A stretch of 26,071 bases of DNA from Auxenochlorella pyrenoidosa (Eukaryota > Chlorophyta > Trebouxiophyceae > Chlorellales > Chlorellaceae). This document shows, one piece after another, positions 18,322-26,071 of this stretch; within the stretch, counting starts at the first letter, position 1, and each line of letters starts with the position of its first letter. The stretch covers positions 254,519 through 280,589 of the forward strand of contig KQ482061.1 of NCBI GenBank assembly GCA_001430745.1, given 5' to 3'. The position numbers and the translations under genes were made by a program. The notes below the pieces were generated by a model. The model did not search any database. It was not told the origin of the DNA and saw only the letters and a program-made list of their open reading frames with translations.

Positions 18322-19509
18322 CTATCGCCACCCGGCAGCATCCAGCCCTGGCGCCGCGCTTGCGCCCACAGCCGAGCCTGCTGCCGCTTGCGTCGACGCC
18401 GGCGCTGGCGCCGGCGCGGGCGTCAACCAGGGCGGAAAGCAGGCTGCATAGACTGCCGCCAGCTGCTCACTGCTGGGCAGGCCCGCCCCAGGGGCGTGCG
18501 CAAAGAAGGGCTGCCGCAGGACGTCCTGGAAGCACTCCAAGTTGAAGGGCAGCAGCGCATCAGCGCAGCCTGGGGTGCAGCCGCCAGCCGCGACACCGGG
18601 GCCGCAGGCACGCACAAATGGTGCCGCCTGCGGGGCATGGAGGCGTCAGGGCAGGTGGCGTCGCATGCACTTGACTAGCGGGCTGGGCAAGCAGGCCGGC
18701 AAAGTGAACAGCACATGCCTGCTGATGCAGTCCCTGTGAGCGCAGGCACAGGCCTTACCCGCGACCAAGACATGCCGGCGTAGCAGCCCTTTGCCAGCAG
18801 GGGCCCGTCGGCTGCACCACACAAGGCAGACAGCATGCTGAGCATCCCGCGTTCAGGCAGGGCTGCAAGCGCGTGTGGACATGCATGCGTCTTCCTGCCA
18901 AAGACTTTTGACGGTTTGTTGAAAGCACCTCAGCGGTTTGCTGCCTGTGAGCTCTGGCACAGCCTGGGAAGTCCACCCACCTTCCAACAGCACTGGCTGT
19001 GCAAGGGCGCCAGCGGCCCGCGCCACCACCCGCGTGCCGTTGCTGCACAGACACGTTGCTTGCGACTGGTTGCCGTTCACTGAGAAGGCATAGCCTCCAA
19101 ACGCCACTGCAGGGCAGGAGAGCGGGGGTGCAGGTTGCGAGCGGATGTGATTTCTGCACACCGTCTGGGCGCTGTCGCTGGTGGGCACCCCGACAGCGCT
19201 GCCGCTGCCTGGTCTGTTCATGTGTCTGCACTCATAAGCGCCGGATTTTGTCATTGATCGCGCGCTGCCCAGCCGAGGCGGCCGCAAGCGAAGGCAGGCA
19301 CCCTTCAGGAACTCGAGCTCCTGCTCACCCTGCTCGAGCGACGCGCAAGTCTGGGCCGTGAGGCAGCTTAGCTCCAAGCCATCTTGAAGCTGGCTGCCCA
19401 CGACGCCAGCGGTCAGCACCTGCCCCGAAACCGCTGCCGCCGCTGCTACAGTCAGCAAACCCGCCACTACTGCTTGCACTGGGAATTTGGACAGCATGAA
19501 TGCATGCAT
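18322..19509 (-). CDS. Secreted cysteine-rich protein, family not recognised
   Basis: There are four exons on the reverse strand: 19509-19302, 19106-18981, 18862-18759, 18627-18322. They give 247 residues with consistent phases and stop TAG at 18324-18322. The start MHAFMLSKFPVQAVVAGLLT leads into an Ala/Val-rich hydrophobic core, a good secretory signal; a second Met at 19497 is an alternative start. The mature part has about eleven cysteines (for example CLTAQTC, TCLC, GGCTPGC, LECFQ), two N-glycosylation sequons (NQS, NGT) and an Ala/Pro-rich C-terminus. No enzymatic motif is visible. The CX3C motif CTPGC resembles CPDSC in the cysteine-rich gene at 1924-3239, but the rest does not align by eye. 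The gene converges on the methyltransferase gene, with 224 bp between stops. Confidence 0.7.
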
Positions 19510-19654
19510 TATCAACGAAAAAGCTTTCGAAACGGAGGGCAATGCCTGTTAACATTAGTAAGCACTGCGCAGCACCCACATGTCCTCCTTGCCCTCCTGC
19601 CTCTTCATCTTCCGGGTCTTCTGGCCATGTGGGCACAGCACAGGACTTCTTACT

Positions 19655-19674
19655 CTAAGCAAATCTAAGCAAAT
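19655..19674. promoter_or_regulatory. Perfect 10-bp tandem repeat upstream of the cysteine-rich gene
   Basis: CTAAGCAAAT occurs twice without a gap, about 145-165 bp upstream of the start at 19509 on the reverse strand. It is AT-rich against a GC-rich background. It may be a promoter element or simply a short duplication. Confidence 0.35.
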
Positions 19675-19829
19675 CGGGAGACCTGAGCGCCAGATGGGCG
19701 AAGAATGTAATTCAAGAGCAGGGCCGACTGGAAAATCGGGGGACAGCAGCCGAGGCGCTAAAGCGGGGCGGCAGGCGCAAAATTGGAGGGCGGCGCTAGA
19801 GGGGGGGTTAGTTTGGGAGGGCCAGGTAT

Positions 19830-19834
19830 TTACA
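19830..19834 (-). terminator. TGTAA polyadenylation element of PEX11 gene
   Basis: TTACA on the forward strand is TGTAA on the reverse strand, about 305 nt past the PEX11 stop. It is the only such element in this gap. Confidence 0.45.
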
Positions 19835-20138
19835 GCCAGCGCTCATTCACAGAGCCTGGGAGGCAGGCAGGCTGTGGCAGGGGCAGTGCAGTATCATGGC
19901 ACGGTGCTCGAGCCCTGAGGGAGGAGCAGCTGCAGGAGCGCTCGGCACTGGTGTACACGCTACACGAGGACGGGGCACGCTACGGGCGCGACACAGGGGG
20001 CGCCTTGCTTGGGTCATAGATTCGCAGGCAGGGTCAGGTTGGGGGTGCTGTGTGCTTGCTGGCACGCCACATGAGGCACAGGACTGGGGCCGCAGCCAGC
20101 AGCCGATCTCTGGTGCGCTGCGCGCCCCGCTGCGCGCC

Positions 20139-22558
20139 TCACGCGGCCTTGAGCGCGGGCGGGCGGGGCGGCGGCTTGACGCCGCGGCGCCAGCCGGAGA
20201 ACAGCGGCGCAGGCAGGGAGGGGTACTGCACGATCGGGGGATTGGACGCCGGGTGCCAGAACTGAGAGCCAGGTGCAACCGTAAACTGTGAAGCGACCAG
20301 GCGCAGGCTTGCGCCGGGCACGGAAAGTTACGGAAAGCTCCCACCCCGCTGTGTGCTGCCCAAAACCTGCCGCCCTCATGCCAGCCCATCCTCGCAGCAC
20401 CCATAAGCGCACGCGCGCCAGCCGCCCGCCCGCCCCTCACCAGCATGTAGCAGTTCATGATGGATGCGATAATGCCCAGCGCGCCCACCGTCCGCGGCCG
20501 CCAGGGGCGCAGCTCCAGCAGGCCCATGGCCAGCGCGGCCTGCGGCGCACGTGTGTGTCGTGGTGGTGGTGGTGAGGTAGGGCGGGGTGGGGTGGTGGAG
20601 GGTTGGGGGGAACACACAGCTCGTCGGGTCGCGTCACGCGCCCTGGTGGCCAAGGGCCCCAACGCCGGTCGCCAGTGGCGCAGGTGTGGGGGTGCACACG
20701 CGCAGCTGGACACCCAGGCAGGCGCCGGTCCCCGCCCGCCGGGCACGCGGCCAACGCCCGCCCTCGCCAAGTGGGCATGCGCCCGACTGCCCCCCGCGGC
20801 CCTGCCACCGGCCCCCTTGCCTGGAAGCAGGCGTGCACAAGGGTGAGGGCGCGCTTGTTCAGCTCAGGCTTGGCCTTGGCCATGCGGGCAGAGAAGTCCT
20901 CGGAGCTCTCGCCCGGCCGCCGCGCCGCCAGCGCTGCAGGGGCACGGCCGGCGAGGGCGGGTCCATGGGTGCCCGGCGTGGGGAGAACAAACCCCAGGCA
21001 CCACGCCTGCCTTGCTGCGCGTCCTGCGCCAACCCTCAAGACATCAACAGACGCCCACCCGTGCCGGCCTGGTCGGCCCAGGCAGCTGCTGCGCTGCGGG
21101 GCGCAGCCGGCAGCCCCGCCCTGCCGCCGCATGGCTTGCCACGTGCGGTCGCCCAAAAAACAAAATATTATAGCAAGAAAATGCCCCACCTGCCAGCTCG
21201 TACAGCTCGAGCACAATGGTGCACAGCGAGCCGCCAAACCAGCCGTACAGCGACGCCTTCTGCGCGCGGTCCGTGAGCGCCTTGTTGTCCATCAGCCCCG
21301 CCTGCAGCCCCAGGGGTGGTTGTGATGTGTTCGGGGGTGGGGGTCGGGGTGGGGCCCATGCGGGTATGGGTTGAAAGGGGAAGAAGCAGCGCGCAGCTTG
21401 CCACGAAGATGGCTGCAGCTGCGCTGCAAAGGGGCCCCCACACAGCTGGCGCTGCGGCAGCAGCGCGACAGAGGAGCGGATTGGTGCGGGCGTCAGGGCC
21501 GGCCTGTCCCGTGCCGAGCCGTGCTGCCCGCCTGTCGCAAGCACACAGCGCGGACAGCTGGAAGCCAAGCCATCCGCGAGCACTCAGTGTGTGACTGCCA
21601 GAGGCCAAGCCATGCACCCACCTGCTGCACCCACACGACGTGGTCGGCCCCAAAGTACACGCTCATCAGCATCGGCTTGAGCTTGATGAGCGCCTCGATC
21701 CAGAGCGGGCGGCCCCCGCCCGCCAGGCCCGGGTTCTGGATCAGCGGCGCCAGCGCCTCGAGCGGCTGCAGCACAGGGCCGGGTGCTGTCCCTCAGCTGG
21801 CGGGGGACCCAGCAGGAACTTGCCGGGTACCAGGACCAGCCCAGCTGCGCCAGAGTTCCGTTCATGCACACACCAGCTGATGCGCCGTCACGACCTGCCA
21901 CTATGCAAGGCCTCCACCAACACACACGACCATGCGCTGTGTTGAAGCCTGGGTTTTGACCGGCAGGCTCGGCAGCAGGGCGCACCCGCATGATGCGAAA
22001 CACCTTGCGCGCCGTGGCCACCGATGCCTGGATCTTCTTCACGTTGCCGGGCTGCCCCGCCGCCACAAACATGGCGGCGTACTGCGGGGCGGAGCGGCAG
22101 GATGATCGCGGCAGGGCTGGTGGGATGCTGTGCACGTGCGGGTCAGTTGCGGCGGCTACGCGGCACGCCGCCCAGCGACTCGGCGTGCGCTACCAGGCGA
22201 GGTCAGGACGCCTTCGCACCTGCACAGCCGCCAGCAGCTTGTCGCGGCCATCTGACTTGTCAAGAAAGCCGTTGAGCGCCTGCAAGGGCAGCAGATGGCG
22301 GCGGCGGCAGCGGGTGACGGCGTGGTCGCCTGCCTGTGCTGACTGCCACGCGGGGTGTCGCCGCGGGTCGGCGGGGCGCCCCATTACTGTCTGACAGCGT
22401 TCTGAGCTCTGACCGCAGCGGGACGCAGCCTACAGCCTGCCCGCGGCGCCAGACCGTCGACGCCCGGTGCTCTCGGCTTTCGCGAGCGTTGCTACTGCCC
22501 CGCATCACGCTCCGGGCGTCACCTTGAAATGTGCCTTGATGTCGTTGCCCTCAGCCAT
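20139..22558 (-). CDS. PEX11: PEX11-family peroxisomal membrane protein
   Basis: There are eight exons on the reverse strand: 22558-22523, 22279-22220, 22081-21986, 21765-21622, 21301-21190, 20933-20821, 20539-20441, 20261-20139. They encode 260 residues. PEX11 proteins elongate and divide peroxisomes by inserting an amphipathic helix into the membrane. Diagnostic text includes FLDKSDGRDKLLAAVQYAAM near the N-terminus, then ARKVFRIMR and PLEALAPLI, the segment VYFGADHVVW, the hydrophobic stretch SLYGWFGGSLCTIVLELYEL and a C-terminal GIIASIMNCYML; order and length (about 230-260 residues) fit plant and algal PEX11. The C-terminus after this segment is Pro-rich (PPPRPPALKAA) and lacks the KKxx-type dilysine signal of some plant members. 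The intron at 20820-20540 has a GC donor. The gene starts 258 bp from the divergent ankyrin gene. Confidence 0.88.
20540..20820 (-). other. GC-AG intron in PEX11 gene
   Basis: After ALTLVHACFQ the reverse strand reads CAG then GCAAGG, and the next exon begins after CCGCAG in phase 0, continuing the family sequence. No GT donor gives the same join. Confidence 0.8.
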
Positions 22559-22816
22559 GGCTGCTGCTTTCAAGAGTTTCGGAGCAGACGGCTTGTACGT
22601 GTGTTGCGCTGCCTGTCGCCCTCAGAATATTTGGCAGGACGCTTGCAAATTCATAGACGGCGGAAGAACCGGAGAGACGCACTTCTTGCATCTTGCTGAC
22701 GTCTGCCTGCTTTGGCGGCAGACAGGGAGGCCTCTTGCATCTTGTCCTGTTTCTCCACATCTCATTTACCTCCGATCTATCTGTGGGTTAGGCAGTCAGT
22801 TGAACAGCAAGCAAGC
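22559..22816. promoter_or_regulatory. Compact bidirectional promoter between PEX11 and ankyrin genes
   Basis: Only 258 bp separate the two divergent start codons, so both promoters and 5' UTRs must share this segment. It is lower in GC than its surroundings (for example AGAATATTTGGC near 22624). No clear TATA box is visible. Confidence 0.5.
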
Positions 22817-24173
22817 ATGGGCCGGCCCTTCGAGCCTATTCTCTCTCCGCGGGCTGGGGACAGCGACAGCAGCGAAGAGGAAGAGGGATGGGTGGAGGAA
22901 GGCAGCGAGGAGGAGGAGGAGTGGAACGACCCCACTGGCGGCGTCCTCTCCAGGCAAGCCGCCACCACCGCCAGCCGCCCGCCTGCCATTGCACCTGCAC
23001 CACTCCTGCGCACTTCCTGAACCTGCGTCTGTTATCAATGTTGCATGGGAGTTGCGATTGCAATCTGCACATGCCCCCGTGTGCCGACATGCCCACGATT
23101 GCTGCTGCAGGGTGTTCGAGGCGGCGGAGAGCGGCGACGTGGATGAGCTCTCCGAGCTGACCGGCCGGCTTGCCGAGCTGGCCGTCTCAATAGACACGCG
23201 GGTGCGGTGGAGGGGGCAGGAGGCGGGGCTGCAATGGTAGAGCGCAGGCGGGCAGGGCGCACCTTGTCAAGCTTGCCGCTGCCACTGTGGACTGCACCGA
23301 GGCGCTGGATGCTTGCGCTGCGTTCACCTGTCCTGCAAGGATGCATTGGCCTTCCGATGTCGTGCCATGCTCACTGCGCATCCTCGCCGCGCAGGGCGCC
23401 GACTCCGACACGCCGCTGCACCTGGCTGCCCTGTATGGCCACGCCGAGTGCGTGCGGCTGCTGCTGGAGCGCGGCGCTCGCGCCGACGTCGCCGACTCAG
23501 ATGGTACGCTGCCCGCGTGCTGCTGCTTGCCCTGGCGGCAGCTGGCGGCATGCAAGATGAAGTCAGGCCCGAGCCCTGTGTGCATGCCCAAAGCTGGCTC
23601 GTGTGTCGCGGTGACGTGTGCCCACCCCCTCACGCATGCCCGCCCGCCCCCCCCCCTGCAGGCGCGCTGCCGCTGCACGATGCTGCGGCGGGCGGCTACA
23701 CGGCCATCTGCGAGATGCTGCTGGATGCAGCGCCCGGCTGCATCGACCGCGGCGACAGCGAGGGTGCGCGGCGCAGTGCCGCCGCCGCTGCGCGCGCGCT
23801 GGGCAGCGGCACTGCCTGCGTCACTGCATGCCAGTGCCGTGTCTGCCCATGCTGCCCCATTCACAGCAGCCAGTGCTGTACACCAAGCTTGGCCACGCCC
23901 CTGCATCTTTTCCAGCATCCCTCCTGCCTGCCCCCCGGCCCTGCAGGCGACACGCCGCTCCACAACGCAGCGCGCGGGCAGCACGAGGCCGTGGTGCAAC
24001 TGCTGGTGGACCGAGGGGCGGATGTCTCCCTGCAGAACGATGACTTTAAGACGGCCCTGCAGCTGGCAGAGCGCGGCTCGCCGTGCAGGGAGGTGCTTGA
24101 GGCGGCAGCGGCGGCGGCAGGCGGCGAGACGCTCGCGCCGGAGCCCGCCCCGCCGGCAGCCGAGGTGGCCTGA
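22817..24173 (+). CDS. Ankyrin-repeat protein with acidic N-terminus
   Basis: There are five exons: 22817-22953, 23111-23201, 23395-23503, 23662-23763, 23947-24173. They encode 221 residues. Residues about 15-38 form a Ser/Glu-rich acidic segment (DSDSSEEEEGW), followed by an ankyrin-like cap (VFEAAESGDVDELSELT) and three repeats with the consensus TPLH-type start: DTPLHLAALYGHAE (81-), ALPLHDAAAGGYTA (114-) and DTPLHNAARGQHEA (148-). An Ala/Pro-rich tail ends the protein. Ankyrin repeats bind other proteins; the partner is unknown and no enzyme domain is attached. Each repeat has its own exon, with phase 1 introns falling in the same Gly codon. The first intron (22954-23110) begins GCAAGC, a GC-AG intron. 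It is head to head with PEX11 and convergent with the nucleoside transporter gene. Confidence 0.9.
22954..23110 (+). other. GC-AG intron in the ankyrin gene
   Basis: The exon ends ...CTCTCCAG and the intron starts GCAAGC; the acceptor is GCTGCTGCAG at 23110. The split AG/G codon gives Arg and joins the acidic segment to VFEAAESGD in frame. Confidence 0.8.
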
Positions 24174-24696
24174 CGCCCGGCCGCTGCTTCACGCGCCCCC
24201 AGGCTGTGCCTGCGAGCACGAAACCCTTGCCTGCTTACCCGTTGGCCCGGCCGAGCCTGCTGGGCTGCCGACCCTTTCTGACCTTGCACTGAATTTTATT
24301 GACCGCCGATTGCTCCACATTTGTATCCCTGCCTTGATGCCCTCTAGCCCGCTTGTTCCCTCCCAGACTGCCTTCTGCAGTCTTCACTATTGCAAGGTCC
24401 TGCTTGCACACACGAGAGCACAGGCTTGCGGACAAGAGGCAGCGGCAGCAGGGAGGGGTGCACGTCAAAACTGGGGCAGGTGCGGCAGGGCAGGCAGCGC
24501 GCAGCGGACCGGCGTCTGGCATAAGGCAACCGGATGTTCCTTGTGCCCCAGGCTCATCAAAGAAGTGCAGCTGCACACCACTGCCGTTCGTCCACCCGGC
24601 CATCCTGCTGCGCCTCTGCTGCCCCTCTGGCCGGGCATCCAGCTGCGCCAAGCTGCGGCAGTCTTGGCAACCAGGGAATCAGTAGGAACCGAGCCC
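24174..24696. other. Convergent intergenic region between ankyrin and nucleoside transporter genes
   Basis: No coding sequence is supported. Two genes converge here with stops 523 bp apart. I see no TGTAA on either strand, so the poly(A) signals are unidentified; AT-richer text lies near 24290-24320. Confidence 0.45.
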
Positions 24697-26065
24697 TCAG
24701 TCCACACCAATTGTGCCATACATGAGGTAGACAAGGAGGGTGGCAGCCGCGAGGCCCACAAAGTGGGCGGCCTGGTACGCGATGGCCATGGCGCCGGCGG
24801 CAGCGCCCTTGAGCTGCGCCAGCGGGGGAGGGGGAGAGGGTGGGGCAGGATACGGGCAGAGGATGGGTGGGGGAGGGCACGGGCAGAGTAGGGTGAGGTA
24901 GGGCACGGGCAGAGAACGTGGGGTAGGGTACGGGCAGGTCAGCCGGCAACCGAGAGCCAGGCGGCAGCCCCCTAGGTGCAACGCTCGCAGTGGGGCCAGC
25001 ATGGGTAGGCGTGGGTACCCGCGTGGGAGCGCCGGCAAATGCAGGGCAGGCCAGGGCGGGGCCGCACCTGTGGCGGCACGAGGCGAGGCGCCATCATGTT
25101 TGACATTGTGTTGATGTAGCCGCCCAGCACCCACACGGCCGCCACCAGCAGGACTGCAGGCGAGGGGCGGCGGCGCGTGTGGGCGCGGGGCAGGGGCGAG
25201 AGGCATCTACGCTGGGCAGTCAAATCGGCTGCCATAAAGCCCGTGTGGGATCCATGCCCCCAGGGCCCAGCCCCGCTGCGCCCCCCGGAGCCCAGCCCCA
25301 CCTGCAAACACATCGCTGTGCAGGCGCTCTGGGGACTTGATGTATAGAAGGAAGATGGGGACGCCTGCACAAGTGGGGCCACGCAGCCGCGCGTCGGGCA
25401 CTTGCAGGTGCTATCTCAGCGGGCAGCAGGCTGTTACAAGTGCTGAGATGGCCGGCAGCGGGTAGGCAGGAGGCGGCCGCCCGAGGCGGCAAGCCCACCT
25501 GCCAGCTTGGCGCCTGCGGCAGCCAGCGGGGTGAGCGGCGACTCTGCCGCCAGCAGGGAGAGGCGGGGCAGGAAGCGGCCGAGGACGTCTGCAAAGATGC
25601 GCACGAAGAAGAGCGCCTGCAGGGGTGGTAGCAGATCCAGGAAAGGGAGGCAGCGCGGTCCAAGGGGAGAGTGAGGAGGTTGATTGGGAGGCACGCGGTG
25701 GGGAGAGCCGCCCTTAGGCGCTTTGCTCAACTGACAGCACTCTGTTGTCTGGCACTGCGCATCAGCCAGGTAGGTCGAGGGAAGTGTGGCGCGAACAACC
25801 TTGCTGAGGCCGCCCCCCCCACACCCCACCCACCCCACCTTGGGAAGCGTCTCCCCCAGCAGGCCCGAGGTCGGCACATACGTGAAAAAGGGGAAGAGGG
25901 TGAGGGCCACGGTGCTGCTCAGGCTGAGCGCGGCCAGCGGCGCCCAGATGAGCGTGACGGCCTGCCATGTGGCGCTGCCGCCGGCCGCTGCGCGCGCCGC
26001 CCCTGCTGCCGGCGCTGGCGCGCCGGCCCCTGCCTGACCGCCGGTGCTACCCCCAGGCCGTGCCT
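24697..26065 (-). CDS. Equilibrative nucleoside transporter (SLC29/ENT family), C-terminal part
   Basis: Exons on the reverse strand: about 26065-25839, 25616-25499, 25364-25302, 25153-25068, 24813-24697, giving roughly 203 residues; the 5' part lies beyond the right edge. The stop is TGA at 24699-24697. ENT proteins move nucleosides or nucleobases down their gradient through 11 helices. Visible helices include AVTLIWAPLAALSLSSTVAL, FFVRIFADVLGRFL, VPIFLLYI, VLLVAAVWVLGGYI and HFVGLAAATLLVYLMYGTIG. The family hallmarks are the D-LGRF motif and GYINTMSNMMAPRLVPPQ, which matches the SNGYLATLAMMLAP-type segment of other ENTs, followed by GAAAGAMAI. The first visible exon starts with a Gly/Ala/Pro-rich stretch that would form the large loop before TM7. 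The acceptor at 26066 is right at the window edge and so less certain. Substrate range and membrane location cannot be told. Confidence 0.82.
24852..24937. repeat. Degenerate minisatellite in the nucleoside transporter intron
   Basis: ACGGGCAG starts at 24852, 24879, 24905 and 24930, giving four units spaced 27, 26 and 25 bp, with GTAGGG-like sequence between. It lies in the last intron of the transporter gene (24814-25067). Confidence 0.75.
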
Positions 26066-26071
26066 CTGCAA

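Larger units (their letters stand above)
19510..20138. other. Intergenic: PEX11 3' UTR and promoter of the cysteine-rich gene
   Basis: Both flanking genes read leftward. I find no supported coding sequence. The region contains a TGTAA element on the reverse strand at 19834-19830 and a perfect 10-bp tandem repeat at 19655-19674. The segment around 19640-19830 is purine-rich on the forward strand. Confidence 0.5.

Noticed and set aside
20555..20615. G-rich GTGGTGGTGG/GGGTGGGG stretch as a regulatory G-quadruplex
   Set aside because: It lies in a PEX11 intron, where the coding strand is the usual pyrimidine-rich tract before an acceptor; no separate function is indicated.
1..26071. tRNA, rRNA, transposon or viral genes
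   Set aside because: By eye I found no tRNA-like B-box and cloverleaf, no transposase or reverse transcriptase motif and no terminal repeats; a covariance-model search could still find short RNAs.

Overview
This window is a gene-dense, very GC-rich piece of a nuclear genome from a eukaryote whose genes carry many short introns. The 60-odd introns have GTGAGN, GTGGGN or GTGCGN donors and GCAG acceptors, TGTAA elements lie downstream of several stop codons, and the gene content is plant/algal in character. These features suggest a green alga, most likely a trebouxiophyte of the Chlorella type. That placement is inference from base composition and gene style. All gene models below were built by hand, by joining exons at splice sites that keep the reading frame and the protein family match.

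Layout, left to right: (1) the 3' part of a NUP98-like nucleoporin gene with a GLEBS motif and a few FG dipeptides (+, ends 1559). (2) A small secreted cysteine-rich protein gene (+, 1924-3239). (3) A 22-exon gene for an oligopeptidase B-type serine peptidase (+, 3480-11693). It has a signal peptide, many N-glycosylation sequons, a C-terminal transmembrane helix and a 166-residue tail. (4) A short-chain dehydrogenase/reductase of the sniffer/C-factor type (-, 12016-14245), convergent with the peptidase. (5) An FkbM-type methyltransferase with an N-terminal signal anchor (+, 15340-18097), divergent from the reductase. (6) A second secreted cysteine-rich protein (-, 18322-19509). (7) A PEX11-type peroxisome membrane protein (-, 20139-22558). 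(8) A three-repeat ankyrin protein (+, 22817-24173), head to head with PEX11. (9) The C-terminal part of an equilibrative nucleoside transporter gene that continues past the right edge (-, 24697 to window end).

The genes do not form one pathway and are ordinary neighbours in a compact eukaryotic chromosome. Four of the nine products (2, 3, 5 and 6) carry secretory-pathway signals. The most unusual is the peptidase: oligopeptidase B is known as a soluble cytosolic enzyme, but this copy reads as a type I membrane glycoprotein with an intact catalytic triad. Other points of note are three GC-AG introns, an in-frame 90-nt exon in the peptidase that repeats the end of the preceding exon, one-exon-per-repeat ankyrin structure, and small direct or inverted repeats in the divergent promoter regions. 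No tRNA, rRNA, CRISPR array or recognisable transposon was seen.
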